A DNA stretch of 64,000 bases from Janibacter limosus NBRC 16128 (GTDB taxonomy: Bacteria > Actinomycetota > Actinomycetes > Actinomycetales > Dermatophilaceae). The stretch is taken from assembly GCF_001570985.1 (NCBI RefSeq), contig NZ_BCSS01000001.1:1-64000 (forward strand), written 5' to 3'. Numbering within the stretch: position 1 is the first letter of the stretch; each line of letters opens with the position of its first letter. The position numbers and the translations under genes are program-made. The notes under the pieces were generated by a model. It had not been told where the DNA came from. It saw nothing but the letters and a program-made list of their open reading frames with translations, and ran no database searches. Of this stretch, positions 8,637 through 19,574 are shown piece after piece.

Positions 8637-9197
8637 TCAGTCCTCCAGCGTGATCCGCACCGCCCGCGCTCGGCGCGCGGCCTCCTGGAGCACCGCGTAG
8701 CGCGGGTCGGGCAGGTCCCACAGGACCCGGCGCGGCAGGTCGCGCAGGTGCGCGAGCCGGTCGTCGTCGAGGACTTGCTCGGACATCCGTCGGTCCCCCC
8801 CGAGGACGAGCGCGTCGATGCTCCCCGCCGACAGATGACGAAGCGCGAGCTCGCTCACCTTGCCGATGACCCCGTCGGCCTGGTTGCCCCGACGGCGCGC
8901 ATACCGCTGCTGGCTCCAGCCGCCCTTCTTGGTCTTGCCCTGCACATAGGCGGTGCCGCAGGTGTGGGCGAGGAGGTCGCCCCCTTCGTCACGGCCGACG
9001 GCGTGACCGCCACGGCGCACGAGGACCAGCCCGATGCGGGAGTGGTCGAAGCCCTCCCCCGTGGCAGTGGAACCGTCACCGCCGGTGAGCACGAAGGAGC
9101 CCGGCACGTCGGCGCGCGTGGCGCCGTCGTGCCGGGCTGCAAATCCTTCGACCCACCGCTCGAGGCGGGCCGGGGCCACCTCGACGGTGCGGGACAT
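8637..9197 (-). CDS. acVLRF1-family peptidyl-tRNA hydrolase (Vms1/ANKZF1-like release factor)
   Basis: A 186-residue protein resembling the actinobacterial group of VLRF1 release factors, which are related to eukaryotic Vms1/ANKZF1. The diagnostic stretch is G-K-T-K-K-G-G-W-S-Q-Q-R-Y-A-R-R-R near residues 87-103, in which the Gln residues correspond to the catalytic GSQ/Q motif that cleaves peptidyl-tRNA on stalled large subunits. The C-terminal part has the alternating beta/alpha pattern of the eRF1 middle-domain fold. It lies 11 bases after sufT, so it looks like the last gene of the SUF operon. The family assignment rests on motif recognition only. Confidence 0.75.
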   Translation of the reverse strand: MSRTVEVAPARLERWVEGFAARHDGATRADVPGSFVLTGGDGSTATGEGFDHSRIGLVLVRRGGHAVGRDEGGDLLAHTCGTAYVQGKTKKGGWSQQRYARRRGNQADGVIGKVSELALRHLSAGSIDALVLGGDRRMSEQVLDDDRLAHLRDLPRRVLWDLPDPRYAVLQEAARRARAVRITLED

Positions 9198-9208
9198 GCT
9201 GGGGTGAC

Positions 9209-9538
9209 TCAGATGTTGAAGCCGAGCGCGCGCAGCTGCTCGCGGCCGTCATCGGTGATCTTGTCCGGACCCCACGGCGGCATCCAGACCCAGTTGATCC
9301 TGGAGTCGGTGACCAGGTCGGTGAGGGCCTGGGTGACCTGGTCCTCGATGACATCGGTCAGCGGGCAGGCCGCGGAGGTGAGGGTCATGTCGATGACCGC
9401 GTGGTTCTGCGGGTCGACGGTGATGCCGTAGACGAGGCCGAGGTCGACGACGTTGATCCCCAGCTCGGGGTCGACGACGTCGCGCAGCGCCTCCTCGACA
9501 TCAGCGACATTGCTCGGTGTGGGTGCCTGGGCAGTCAT
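9209..9538 (-). CDS. sufT: SUF-associated MIP18 family protein (SufT)
   Basis: A 109-residue MIP18/DUF59 domain protein with the conserved D-P-E-L-G-I-N-V-V-D-L-G-L-V-Y motif near residues 23-38 and the Cys in T-S-A-A-C-P-L-T. This family helps mature Fe-S proteins and sits at the end of many SUF operons. The start at 9538 overlaps the sufU stop by 4 bases. Its ordinary partners are the scaffold and carriers encoded upstream; the exact step is not fixed for actinobacteria. Confidence 0.9.
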   Translation of the reverse strand: MTAQAPTPSNVADVEEALRDVVDPELGINVVDLGLVYGITVDPQNHAVIDMTLTSAACPLTDVIEDQVTQALTDLVTDSRINWVWMPPWGPDKITDDGREQLRALGFNI

Positions 9539-10004
9539 GCGGTCTCTCCTTGGGATGCGGTCGCGATGTCGACGCCGGCCTGGGCCAGCGCGTCGGTGAG
9601 GGCCATCCAGCCCAGCAGAGCACACTTGACGCGCGCTGGGTACTGGGCGACTCCGGCCAGGGCCACGCCGTCGCCGATGACCTCTTCGTCGCCCGGGTCC
9701 TGGCCGCGGCTGGTGAGCATCTGGCGCATGGCCTCGTGCACGACCATCGCGTCGTCGATGCCCTCTCCGGTGATCTCCTCGGCGAGGATCGAGGTGCTCG
9801 CCATGGAGATCGAGCAACCCATCGCCTCGTAGGAGATGTCGGTGATCGTGGCGTCGTGCCCGGTGCCGTCGAGGTGGACGCGCAGCGTCACCTCGTCACC
9901 GCAGGTGGGGTTGACGTGGTGCACCTCGGCCAGGTGGCCCTCACGCAGGCCGTGGCCGACCTGGCGCTTGGAGTGGTCGAGGATGAGCTCTTGGTACAGG
10001 TCCA

Positions 10005-10005
<1 letters not shown>
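9535..10005 (-). CDS. sufU: SufU Fe-S assembly / sulfur-transfer protein
   Basis: A 156-residue NifU-N/IscU-like protein. The three Cys of the zinc/sulfur site are visible in N-P-T-C-G-D, A-M-G-C-S-I-S and the late V-K-C-A-L-L-G-W. A 20-residue insert between the second and third Cys distinguishes SufU from IscU. It takes persulfide sulfur from SufS and passes it to SufBCD. The ATG at 10005 overlaps the sufS stop by one base. Confidence 0.94.
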
Positions 10006-12067
<2,062 letters not shown>

Positions 12068-12098
12068 GTTCGTCGTCTTTCCTTCGTGAAGTGTGTGG

Positions 12099-12434
12099 TC
12101 AGTCGGCCAGCGAGACGAGGACGTCACCGTCGGCGCTCACCTGGACGGTGTGCACCGCGACGGGGACGGTCGCAGGCAGGCTGGTGGGCCGACCGGAGAG
12201 CAGGTCGAAGCGGGAGCCGTGCAGCCAGCACTCGATGGTGCAGCCGTCGACCTCGCCCTCGGAGAGCGAGACCTTGCCGTGGGTGCACTCGTCGTCGATC
12301 GCGTGGACGGTGCCGTCCTCGACGCGCACCACGGCGATGACACGACCGGAGACCTCGGCCTTGGCGGCCTCCCCGGTCGTCAGCTCGTCGAGGTGGCAGA
12401 CCCGGACGAAGCCGGGCTCTGCGACGGCGCTCAT
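12099..12434 (-). CDS. Rieske-type [2Fe-2S] ferredoxin of the SUF operon
   Basis: A 111-residue soluble Rieske domain with the ligands C-T-H-G (about 50-53) and C-W-L-H-G (about 69-73), two Cys and two His for one [2Fe-2S] cluster. Automatic annotation often calls this a non-heme oxygenase ferredoxin subunit, but there is no oxygenase here, and the gene sits between sufD and sufC with a 4-bp overlap to sufD. Electron transfer during cluster assembly is the likely job, as for the same gene in other actinobacterial SUF operons. Confidence 0.88.
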   Translation of the reverse strand: MSAVAEPGFVRVCHLDELTTGEAAKAEVSGRVIAVVRVEDGTVHAIDDECTHGKVSLSEGEVDGCTIECWLHGSRFDLLSGRPTSLPATVPVAVHTVQVSADGDVLVSLAD

Positions 12435-13600
12435 GCAGCGCCGCCCTCGAGCTCGATGTCGATCGCGGCCATGATGCGCTCGCTGATCTCCGGGTCACCG
12501 ACCCGCTGGACGATGCTGTTGAAGAAGCCGCGCACGACGAGGCGACGGGCCTCGTCCTCGGGGATGCCGCGCGACTGCAGGTAGAACAGCTGCAGGTCGT
12601 CGAAGCGACCCGTCGTCGATGCGTGGCCGGCACCGATGATCTCGCCCGTCTCGATCTCGAGGTTGGGGACGGAGTCGGCGCGTGCGCCGTCGGTCAGCAC
12701 GAGGTTGCGGTTGAGCTCGTAGGTCTCGGTGCCCTCGGCCGCCGCGCGGATGAGGACATCGCCGACCCACACGGTGTGCGCGGTCTCGCCCTGGAGGGCG
12801 CCCTTGTACTCGACATTGCTCGTGCAGTGCGGCGCCTCGTGGTCGACGAAGAGCCGGTGCTCGAGGTGCTGTCCCGCGTCGGCGAAGTAGACGCCCAGGC
12901 CCTCGAAGGAGCCGCCGGGGCCGGCGTAGGTCGCGTTGGTGTTGAGCCGCACGATGCCGCCACCGATGGTGATGGCGATGTGTCGCACGCTCGCGTCACG
13001 ACCCACGACGACATCGTGCTGGCCGAGGTGGTGGGCGTCATCGGCCCAGTCCTGCAGCGAGACGATGGTCAGCTGCGAGCTGTCGCCGGAGATGACGGAG
13101 AGCAGCTCGGTGTAGTCGCTCGTGCCCGAGTGCTCGATGACGACCGTCGCCTTGGCGAAGGCACCGACGCGCACGACGTGGTGCGCACGCACGGTCTCGC
13201 GGCTCGCGCCGTCGAGCCGGATGCGCACCGGCTCGGTGAGCTCCGCCTCGGCCGGGACGTCGATGACGACGACCGAGTCCCCGCTCGCAGCGACGGCCGC
13301 GGCGCGGTCGGAGGGCAGCGGGACGCCAGCCGCGCGCACCTCGTCGGCGGAGACCGTCGAGCGGGTCACGCCCTCGGGCAGCTCGTGCGTGACGCTGAGC
13401 GTGGAGCTGTCACCGGCCTCGCTGAAGAGGTCGGTCAGCTCGCCGACCGGCGTGAAGCGCCAGTCCTCCTCGCGCCCGGTGGGCATCTCGAAGTCGGAGA
13501 CCTCCCAGGAGCGGATGCGCTCCGCGCGGGACTGGTCCGGGACGAGGGTGTCCGCGGAATGGGTATGGGCCTTGGGGCCCGAGTCAGCCAGCAGGCTCAT
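12431..13600 (-). CDS. sufD: SufD, Fe-S scaffold subunit
   Basis: A 389-residue SufBD-core protein. The N-terminus has the M-P-T-G-R-E-E-D-W-R-F-T-P motif, and the beta-helix ends in G-H-A-S-T-T-G-R-F-D-D-L-Q-L-F-Y-L-Q-S-R-G-I, with the His of the SufB-SufD cluster site in G-A-G-H-A. It pairs with SufB on the SufC dimer. The start at 13600 shares one base with the sufB stop, so I reject the longer frame to 13876. Confidence 0.94.
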   Translation of the reverse strand: MSLLADSGPKAHTHSADTLVPDQSRAERIRSWEVSDFEMPTGREEDWRFTPVGELTDLFSEAGDSSTLSVTHELPEGVTRSTVSADEVRAAGVPLPSDRAAAVAASGDSVVVIDVPAEAELTEPVRIRLDGASRETVRAHHVVRVGAFAKATVVIEHSGTSDYTELLSVISGDSSQLTIVSLQDWADDAHHLGQHDVVVGRDASVRHIAITIGGGIVRLNTNATYAGPGGSFEGLGVYFADAGQHLEHRLFVDHEAPHCTSNVEYKGALQGETAHTVWVGDVLIRAAAEGTETYELNRNLVLTDGARADSVPNLEIETGEIIGAGHASTTGRFDDLQLFYLQSRGIPEDEARRLVVRGFFNSIVQRVGDPEISERIMAAIDIELEGGAA

Positions 13601-15021
13601 CAGCCGACGGCTCCTTCCATCTGGAGTTCGATGAGGCGGTTGAGCTCGAGGGCGTACTCCATCGGCAGCTCGCGCGCGATGGGCTCGACGAAGCCACGCA
13701 CGATCGTCGCCATGGCCTCCTCCTCGTTGAGCCCGCGGGACATGAGGTAGAAGAGCTGGTCGGCGGACACCTTGGAGACCGTGGCCTCGTGACCCATCTG
13801 CACCTCGTCCTCGCGGACGTCGACGTAGGGGTAGGTGTCGGACCGACTGATCGTGTCCACGAGCAGGGCATCGCACACGACATTGGACTTGCTGTTGGTC
13901 GCGCCCTCGAGGACCTGCACGAGGCCTCGGTAGGAGGTACGACCGCCACCACGTGCCACCGACTTGGAGATGATCGAGCTCGACGTGTTGGGGGCGGCGT
14001 GCACCATCTTGGCGCCCGCATCCTGGTGCTGTCCCTCGCCGGCGAAGGCGATCGAGAGGGTCTCCCCCTTGGCGTACTCACCCATGAGGAAGCACGCCGG
14101 GTACTTCATCGTCACCTTGGAGCCGATGTTGCCGTCGACCCACTCCATCGTGCCGCCCTCGGCGACCGTGGTGCGCTTGGTGACGAGGTTGTAGACGTTG
14201 TTGGACCAGTTCTGGATGGTCGTGTACCGCACCCGGGCGTTCTTCTTGACGACGATCTCGACGACGGCGCTGTGCAGCGACGCGGTCGTGTAGATCGGCG
14301 CCGTGCAGCCCTCGACGTAGTGCACGGAGGAGCCCTCGTCGGCGATGATCAGCGTCCGCTCGAACTGGCCCATGTTTTCGGTGTTGATCCGGAAGTAGGC
14401 CTGCAACGGGATGTCGACGTGGACGCCCGGCGGGACGTAGATGAAGGAGCCACCCGACCACACGGCAGTGTTGAGCGCGGCGAACTTGTTGTCACCGGCG
14501 GGGATGACGGTGCCGAAGTACTCGCGGAAGAGGTCCTCGTGCTCGCGCAGCCCGGTGTCGGTGTCGACGAAGATGACGCCCTGTTGCTCCAGGTCCTCAC
14601 GGATCTGGTGGTAGACGACCTCGGACTCGTACTGAGCGGCGACGCCGGCGACGAGGCGCTGCTTCTCCGCCTCGGGGATGCCCAGTCGGTCGTAGGTGTT
14701 CTTGATGTCGTCGGGCAGCTCGTCCCACGAGGCGGCCTGGTTCTCCGTGGACTTCACGAAGTACTTGATGTTCTGGAAGTCGATCCCGGTGAGGTCGCTC
14801 CCCCAGCTCGGCATGGGCTTCTTGCCGAAGAGGCGCAACGACTTCAGCCGCAGGTCGCGCATCCACTGCGGCTCGCTCTTGCGGTCGCTGATGTCGAGCA
14901 CGACCTCTTCGTTGAGGCCTCGCCTGGCGGTCTCGCCGGCGGCGTCGCTGTCGGACCAGCCGTACTCGTAGCGGCCGATGTCCTTGAGCCCGGGGTTGAG
15001 CTCTTCGATGTTGGTGCTCAT
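13600..15021 (-). CDS. sufB: SufB, Fe-S scaffold subunit
   Basis: A 473-residue SufB with the core motifs [29 protein letters not shown] and [10 protein letters not shown]. The Cys in E-G-C-T and in S-N-V-V-C-D-A-L-L match residues used for cluster assembly. The protein is uninterrupted; the M. tuberculosis homologue carries an intein, this one does not. The ATG at 15021 overlaps the sufR stop by 4 bases, so sufR and sufB are coupled. Confidence 0.96.
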   Translation of the reverse strand: MSTNIEELNPGLKDIGRYEYGWSDSDAAGETARRGLNEEVVLDISDRKSEPQWMRDLRLKSLRLFGKKPMPSWGSDLTGIDFQNIKYFVKSTENQAASWDELPDDIKNTYDRLGIPEAEKQRLVAGVAAQYESEVVYHQIREDLEQQGVIFVDTDTGLREHEDLFREYFGTVIPAGDNKFAALNTAVWSGGSFIYVPPGVHVDIPLQAYFRINTENMGQFERTLIIADEGSSVHYVEGCTAPIYTTASLHSAVVEIVVKKNARVRYTTIQNWSNNVYNLVTKRTTVAEGGTMEWVDGNIGSKVTMKYPACFLMGEYAKGETLSIAFAGEGQHQDAGAKMVHAAPNTSSSIISKSVARGGGRTSYRGLVQVLEGATNSKSNVVCDALLVDTISRSDTYPYVDVREDEVQMGHEATVSKVSADQLFYLMSRGLNEEEAMATIVRGFVEPIARELPMEYALELNRLIELQMEGAVG

Positions 15022-15746
15022 CGCGTGGACCTCTCTGTGTGGGGACGCGCCCCCGCGGTGGGGACGAAGGTGGTGCAGACGTGATCGCCCTGAGCCAAGG
15101 TGGCCAGGCGTTGGACATGGACGCCGAGGAGGCGGGAGAAGGCATCGGTCTCCGCCTCGCACAGCTCGGGGAACTCAGCCGCGACATGCTGGACCGGGCA
15201 ATGGCCCTGGCACAGCTGCAGACCGACGACGACGTCGTCGCCGACCGTACGCGCGCTGGCAGCGTAGCCCTCGACACCCAGTGCCTCCACGAGAGCCTCG
15301 GTCCGGGCACGCGGGTCATCGCCCGCGGCCTCGATGCGGCTCTCGCAGCGCTCCTCGAGGGAGCGGATGCGCTGGTCGGCGAAGGCGCGTACGGCGTCCT
15401 CACCGCCGGTGTCGCGCAGGAAGCGCATGGCATCAGCGGCCAGCTCGTCGTAGTCCGCGCTCAGGTGCTCGTGACCGGTGTCGCCGACGACCCACTCCCT
15501 GGCGGGTCGGCCGCGGCCGCGCTTGCCCGTGTGGGGCGCCCGGCTCGTCACGGCACTCGTCTCGGCCAGCTGGTCGAGGTGTCGCCGCACGCCGGTGGCG
15601 GTCAGCCCCAGCTGCGCGGCCAGTGCGGCTGCGGTGATCGGTCCCTGCTCGCTGATGACGGCCAGGACGCGGTCTCGCGTGCGCGCATCACGACCGACGT
15701 CGTCGGGGACCGACGACGACCTCGTGACGTGCGATGAATTAACCAC
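15018..15746 (-). CDS. sufR: SufR, Fe-S-sensing repressor of the SUF operon
   Basis: A 242-residue DNA-binding protein. A winged helix-turn-helix occupies about residues 24-85 ([21 protein letters not shown]), with an AT-hook-like G-K-R-G-R-G-R-P turn. The C-terminal part holds candidate Fe-S ligands in [10 protein letters not shown] and E-L-C-E-A-E-T. In mycobacteria the equivalent protein senses [4Fe-4S] and represses the operon it heads. The start is GTG at 15746, 6 bases after a good -10 box, so a leaderless message is likely. Confidence 0.93.
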   Translation of the reverse strand: MVNSSHVTRSSSVPDDVGRDARTRDRVLAVISEQGPITAAALAAQLGLTATGVRRHLDQLAETSAVTSRAPHTGKRGRGRPAREWVVGDTGHEHLSADYDELAADAMRFLRDTGGEDAVRAFADQRIRSLEERCESRIEAAGDDPRARTEALVEALGVEGYAASARTVGDDVVVGLQLCQGHCPVQHVAAEFPELCEAETDAFSRLLGVHVQRLATLAQGDHVCTTFVPTAGARPHTERSTR

Positions 15747-15780
15747 ACACCCATGTTACGTAATTAGCCGGGTAAGGCAA
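15747..15780 (-). promoter_or_regulatory. sufR-suf operon promoter with TTACGTAA palindrome
   Basis: On the minus strand there is a -35 box TTGCCT (15780-15775), a 16-bp spacer and a -10 box TAACAT (15758-15753). The GTG of sufR follows after 6 bases, so the transcript should begin at or next to the start codon. The palindrome TTACGTAA (15756-15763) overlaps the -10 box and is a candidate SufR operator, because a bound dimer there would block polymerase. Confidence 0.65.
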
Positions 15781-15796
15781 CAAAGGGAGCCCTAAC

Positions 15797-15833
15797 CCGA
15801 CCCTGTCGGCCGCGCTGCCTAGACTCCCCTCTC
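15797..15833 (+). promoter_or_regulatory. promoter of the ABC-2 transporter operon (leaderless)
   Basis: A -10 box TAGACT (15820-15825) lies 8 bases before the GTG at 15834, with a weak CCGACC -35 box at 15797-15802 and a 17-bp spacer. There is no Shine-Dalgarno in the short gap. This promoter is back-to-back with that of sufR, so SufR binding could influence both. Confidence 0.5.
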
Positions 15834-16541
15834 GTGACACGTGCCGTCGTCGTGGAGGACCTGCGCCGCGTCTTCGGCGACACCCGCGCCGTCGACGGGG
15901 CCACGTGGGCTGCCGAGACGGGCGAGATCACCTGCGTCCTGGGCCCCAACGGTGCCGGCAAGACGACCACCATCGAATGCCTCGAGGGCCTCCAGCGACC
16001 CGACTCCGGGACCTGCCGGGTCCTCGGCACCGACCCCTGGCAGGCAGACGCCGACCACCGGGCCCGAGTCGGCGTCATGCTCCAGGACGGCGGCCTGCCG
16101 CAGAGCGTCTCGGCAGCGCGGCTCCTCGGGCACCTGCAGCGGCTCTACCGGACCCACCGCACCGACGAGCTCGTCGAGCGGCTCGACATCACCCCCTTCG
16201 CCCGGACGCCGGTGCGCCGCCTGAGCGGTGGGCAACGACAACGCGTCGCCTTGGCCGCTGCGCTGCTCGGTGACCCCGAGGTGGCCTTCCTCGACGAGCC
16301 GACCGCCGGGCTGGACCCGCATGCCCGGCTGGCGGTCTGGGACCTGGTCCGGGAGCGCCGCGACGAAGGCGTCGCCCTCGTCGTCACCACCCACGGCTTC
16401 GACGAGGCCGAGCGCCTGGCCGATCGCGTCGTCATCCTCGACCGGGGCAGGGTCGTCGCGGACGACACCCCCGCCGCCATCGCCGCAGGCGGCCGGCTCG
16501 AGGACGCGTACTTCGCCCTGACCGGAGGGACCCGTGGCTGA
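15834..16541 (+). CDS. ABC-2 type transporter ATPase subunit
   Basis: A 235-residue ATPase with Walker A G-P-N-G-A-G-K-T-T-T, L-S-G-G-Q-R-Q-R and V-A-F-L-D-E-P-T-A-G-L-D. It pairs with the permease encoded in the next gene, which it overlaps by 8 bases. The same ATPase/permease pair stands between sufR and the ctaA homologue in mycobacteria, so a link to heme or copper supply for cytochrome oxidase is often guessed. The sequence does not show the substrate. Confidence 0.9.
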   Translation: MTRAVVVEDLRRVFGDTRAVDGATWAAETGEITCVLGPNGAGKTTTIECLEGLQRPDSGTCRVLGTDPWQADADHRARVGVMLQDGGLPQSVSAARLLGHLQRLYRTHRTDELVERLDITPFARTPVRRLSGGQRQRVALAAALLGDPEVAFLDEPTAGLDPHARLAVWDLVRERRDEGVALVVTTHGFDEAERLADRVVILDRGRVVADDTPAAIAAGGRLEDAYFALTGGTRG

Positions 16542-17289
16542 GACCGTCCTCTCCCCCGCCGAGCCGCAGCGACGCCGCATCCTCGCGCAGGCACGCTTCG
16601 AGGCCGAGATCTTGGCGCGCAACGGCGAGCAGCTCCTCGTCTCGCTCGTCCTGCCCGCCCTGGCCATGGTCGCCCTCATCGCCTCTCCCTACCCGGACCT
16701 GCCCGAGCCGCGAGTGGCACTCGTCGTGCCGGGCGTGCTCGCCCTGGCCGTCGTCTCGACGGCATTCACCGGACAGGCGATCCAGACCGCCTTCGACCGT
16801 CGCTACGGCGTGCTGCGCCTGCTGGCCACGTCACCCGTCGGCAGCGACGGGCTGCTCGCCGGCAAGGCCGTGGCAGTCGCCGCGGTCGCGCTCCTGCAGC
16901 TCATCGTCCTGGGCGCCGTCGGTGTCGCCCTCGGTTGGCGGCCGGACCTCCTCGGTCTGCTCCTCGCACCCGTCTCCGCTGCGCTGGGAGTCTGGGTCTT
17001 CGTCGCCCTCGCCCTGCTCCTCGCCGGCGCGCTGCGGGCCGAGGCAGTTTTGGCCCTGGCCAACCTCGTGTGGGTCCTCCTCGCCGGCGTCGGCGGGCTG
17101 CTCCTGCCCGGCGACACGGTCGGCGGGCTCGACGCGGTCGTGCGCTGGCTGCCCTCCGGGGCGCTCGGGGACGCCTTCCGCGATGGCCTGACCGGCGCCG
17201 GCGTGCCCCTGCTGCCGTGGGCAGTGCTCGTCCTGTGGGGCGTCGGCCTCAGCCTCGCGGTGGTGCGCACCTTCCGCTGGCGGGACTGA
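16534..17289 (+). CDS. ABC-2 type transporter permease subunit
   Basis: A 251-residue hydrophobic protein with six likely membrane helices (first near residues 35-55, last near 225-245) and the ABC-2 layout. It starts with GTG inside the end of the ATPase gene, so the two are probably made in equal amounts. The middle loop has the A-F-D-R-R-Y-G-V-L-R-L-L-A motif common in ABC-2 permeases. Ctaa follows 53 bases downstream behind its own -10 box. Confidence 0.88.
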   Translation: MAETVLSPAEPQRRRILAQARFEAEILARNGEQLLVSLVLPALAMVALIASPYPDLPEPRVALVVPGVLALAVVSTAFTGQAIQTAFDRRYGVLRLLATSPVGSDGLLAGKAVAVAAVALLQLIVLGAVGVALGWRPDLLGLLLAPVSAALGVWVFVALALLLAGALRAEAVLALANLVWVLLAGVGGLLLPGDTVGGLDAVVRWLPSGALGDAFRDGLTGAGVPLLPWAVLVLWGVGLSLAVVRTFRWRD

Positions 17290-17330
17290 CCCCCTTCGCC
17301 CCCGTGGTCAGGCGCGCTGTGGTTACGACA

Positions 17331-17342
17331 TACCGTAGTGGC
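17331..17342 (+). promoter_or_regulatory. -10 box for leaderless ctaA
   Basis: TACCGT at 17331-17336 is followed by 6 bases and then the GTG of ctaA, with no Shine-Dalgarno. No good -35 box was found at the usual spacing. ctaA may therefore be transcribed both from this site and by read-through from the ABC genes. Confidence 0.45.
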
Positions 17343-18254
17343 GTGCCACAGACCCTCTCCTCGGCAGCTCGCACGTGGCTGCCCCGCCTGCTCCTGCTCA
17401 ACCTGATCGCTGAGATCGGGATCGTCGTCACGGGAGGGCTCGTCCGCCTCACCGGCTCCGGCCTCGGCTGCCCGACCTGGCCCGAGTGCGTCCCCGGGTC
17501 GTACGTGCCGACGGTGGAGCAGGAGGAGGGGATCCACAAGTTCATCGAGTTCGGCAACCGGACGCTCACCGGCGTCGTGGGCATCCTGGCCCTGCTCGTG
17601 CTGTGGGGCCTGTACCGCTGGGCCCGTGAGCGTCCCGAGCTGATCCGCGCCGCGTGGGTCGTGCTGGCCGGCGTGGGCGCCCAGGCGATCGTCGGCGGCA
17701 TCACGGTGCGCACCGGCCTCAATCCGTGGATCGTGGCCTTCCACTTCCTGTGCTCGATGGCTCTCGTCGCCGTCTCGGCGTGGCTGTACTGGCGCCACCA
17801 GCAGCCCGGTGGCGCGACCCACTCGCTGCTCCACCCGCTCGTCACCCGTCTGGAGTGGGTGCTGGCAGCGGTCGCGGTCGTCGTCCTCGTGCTCGGCACC
17901 GTCGTCACCGGCTCGGGACCGCACTCGGGCGACGCGGACGCCCCGGCCCGCACCGGCTTCGACCCGCGCACCATCTCGTGGCTGCACGCCGATGCCGTCA
18001 TGCTCTTCATCGGGATCTGCGTGGCCGTCTGGCTGGGAGCGAAGCTCACCGAGCGCGCCGCCGGCCCGGCCCGCGCCTGGTGGCTGGTCCTGATGGTCAC
18101 GCTCGCCCAAGGCCTGATCGGCTACGTGCAGTACCTGACCGAGCTGCCCGAGGTGCTCGTCCTGGCCCACATGTTCGGAGCCAGCGCCCTCGTCGTCGTC
18201 ATCGTCCGGGCGGTCGTCCTCTCCCGCACGACGGAGACCCGCCCCGTCGACTGA
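17343..18254 (+). CDS. ctaA: heme A synthase
   Basis: A 303-residue, eight-helix membrane protein. The first extracytoplasmic loop has a Cys pair in G-L-G-C-P-T-W-P-E-C, typical of type 2 heme A synthases and redox-active in Bacillus. Conserved heme-binding regions follow, with F-G-N-R near residue 70 (an invariant E-F-G-N-R-T-L-T-G segment) and His in V-A-F-H-F-L and L-H-A-D. It oxidises heme O to heme A. Its partner ctaB lies convergently downstream. The start is GTG 17343; the longer frame from 16935 overlaps the permease gene. Confidence 0.93.
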   Translation: MPQTLSSAARTWLPRLLLLNLIAEIGIVVTGGLVRLTGSGLGCPTWPECVPGSYVPTVEQEEGIHKFIEFGNRTLTGVVGILALLVLWGLYRWARERPELIRAAWVVLAGVGAQAIVGGITVRTGLNPWIVAFHFLCSMALVAVSAWLYWRHQQPGGATHSLLHPLVTRLEWVLAAVAVVVLVLGTVVTGSGPHSGDADAPARTGFDPRTISWLHADAVMLFIGICVAVWLGAKLTERAAGPARAWWLVLMVTLAQGLIGYVQYLTELPEVLVLAHMFGASALVVVIVRAVVLSRTTETRPVD

Positions 18255-18293
18255 CCCACCCGCTCACACCCGTTGGTTGATGAGCGCCGGCAC

Positions 18294-18380
18294 GGTTGTG
18301 TGTTGAACCAGTAGTTGTGGACGCCGGCAGGCCCTGTACAGCCGCCCCGGCCCCCGCGGCTACCACTTCAACACACAACC
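18294..18380 (+). repeat. 87-nt long imperfect hairpin between ctaA and ctaB
   Basis: A perfect 14-bp outer stem, GGTTGTGTGTTGAA (18294-18307) with TTCAACACACAACC (18367-18380), encloses a 3x3 internal loop, a 10-bp stem (18311-18320 with 18354-18363, three G-U pairs), a 2x2 mismatch, a 5-bp GC stem (18323-18327 with 18347-18351) and a 3-bp tip around CTGTACAG. The wobbles pair only in the plus-strand transcript. There is no U-run, so it is not a simple terminator. CGGCA occurs just outside both ends (18288-18292 and 18383-18387), which could be a target-site duplication of a small palindromic element. It is non-coding. Confidence 0.7.
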
Positions 18381-18450
18381 TTCGGCAGGATGTCCGGGCA
18401 GACGAAGGGGGCGGGTGGTGCCGAACCTCTGTGCCCGAGGGAAAGAAGAC

Positions 18451-19404
18451 TCAGGCGAGGCCGGGCAGCGCGAAGTGCAGCAGCGGATCGATCGCGACAC
18501 CGAGGAACAGCAAGGTCACGTACGTGATCGAGAAGTGGAAGAGCCGCATGGGCTTGAGGACCGACTGCTTGGTCTCGCCTCGCTTGGCCACCGACAGCAG
18601 GCGGTGCGCCTCGGCGACGAAGAGCGCACCTGAGACGACGGCCGCCACGAGGTAGATCCAGCCCATGTCGGCCACCGGGATGAGCGCGAGGGAGGTCAGG
18701 ACCATCACCCACGAGTAGGCGACGATCTGGCGGGCCACGGTCGTCATCTGCCGGACGACGGGGAGCATCGGCACACCGGCCGCTGCGTAGTCGTCGGAGA
18801 AGCCGATGGACAACGGCCAGTAGTGCGGCGGAGTCCAGAAGAAGATCACGAGGAAGAGGATGATCGCGGGCCACTCGACGGAGTTGGTCACGGCGGACCA
18901 GCCGATGAGGGTCGGCATGCACCCGGCGATGCCGCCCCAGACGATGTTCTGCGACGTCCGACGCTTGAGGATCATCGTGTAGAGGACGGCGTAGAGGACG
19001 ATCGCGGCGAGCGAGAGCATCGCCGAGAGCGGGTTGACCAGCAACCACAGCCACGCTGTCGCGAGAGCCGTCAGGATGAAGGCGAAGATCAGCGCGCCGC
19101 GGGCGGAGGCCTCACCGGTGACGAGCGGGCGGTTCTGCGTGCGACCCATCTGCGCGTCGATGTCACGGTCGTAGACCATGTTGAAGGTGTTGGCCGCCCC
19201 GGCACTCAGGCTGCCACCGACGAGGGTGAGCAGGATGAGCGAGAGGGAGGGGACGCCGCGCTGGGCGAGGAACATCACCGGGACCGTCGTCACGAGGAGA
19301 AGCTCGATGATCCGAGGCTTCGTGAGGGCGACGTACGCACGCACGGTGCGACGCCACGGACGGGTCGCCGGCGACAGCTCGCGCGTCGACTCGAGAGTGG
19401 TCAC
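18451..19404 (-). CDS. ctaB: protoheme IX farnesyltransferase (heme O synthase)
   Basis: A 317-residue UbiA-family membrane prenyltransferase with about nine helices. The prenyl-diphosphate motifs are N-x-x-x-D-R-D-I-D (N-M-V-Y-D-R-D-I-D near residue 78) and a second Asp-rich loop at F-S-D-D-Y. It adds farnesyl to protoheme to make heme O for ctaA. The start is GTG 19404, with AAAGG 6 bases upstream. A TAGAGT -10 box lies further upstream at 19467-19462. Confidence 0.94.
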   Translation of the reverse strand: MTTLESTRELSPATRPWRRTVRAYVALTKPRIIELLLVTTVPVMFLAQRGVPSLSLILLTLVGGSLSAGAANTFNMVYDRDIDAQMGRTQNRPLVTGEASARGALIFAFILTALATAWLWLLVNPLSAMLSLAAIVLYAVLYTMILKRRTSQNIVWGGIAGCMPTLIGWSAVTNSVEWPAIILFLVIFFWTPPHYWPLSIGFSDDYAAAGVPMLPVVRQMTTVARQIVAYSWVMVLTSLALIPVADMGWIYLVAAVVSGALFVAEAHRLLSVAKRGETKQSVLKPMRLFHFSITYVTLLFLGVAIDPLLHFALPGLA

Positions 19405-19574
19405 GGACTGCCTTTGCCGAAGGGGTGGGGTCGGGCCGCGCGGGGCGCTGGCCTGTGGCCCACTCTACCCGTGCCCCGGAGCCCGTCGGGCCCCACCCCA
19501 CGCGGCGTCGCCCACATCACGCGCGCACTAGTGTGGTGGCGAGCACGCACGCCTCCGCAGCAGAAAGGTCCTCC
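19405..19574. promoter_or_regulatory. divergent promoter region of ctaB and tkt
   Basis: A 170-bp gap. For ctaB (minus) a TAGAGT -10 box is at 19467-19462; for tkt (plus) a TAGTGT -10 box is at 19529-19534. Both -35 boxes are weak. Leaders of about 50 and 35 bases carry the ribosome sites AAAGG for both genes. No dyad or hairpin of note was seen. Confidence 0.4.

Noticed and set aside
12099-12434. Reading the Rieske protein as a dioxygenase ferredoxin subunit
   Set aside because: No oxygenase genes are present and the gene is embedded in the SUF operon, so a Fe-S assembly role is more likely.
13600-15021. Intein in SufB, as in M. tuberculosis
   Set aside because: The 473-residue SufB is continuous and of normal length.
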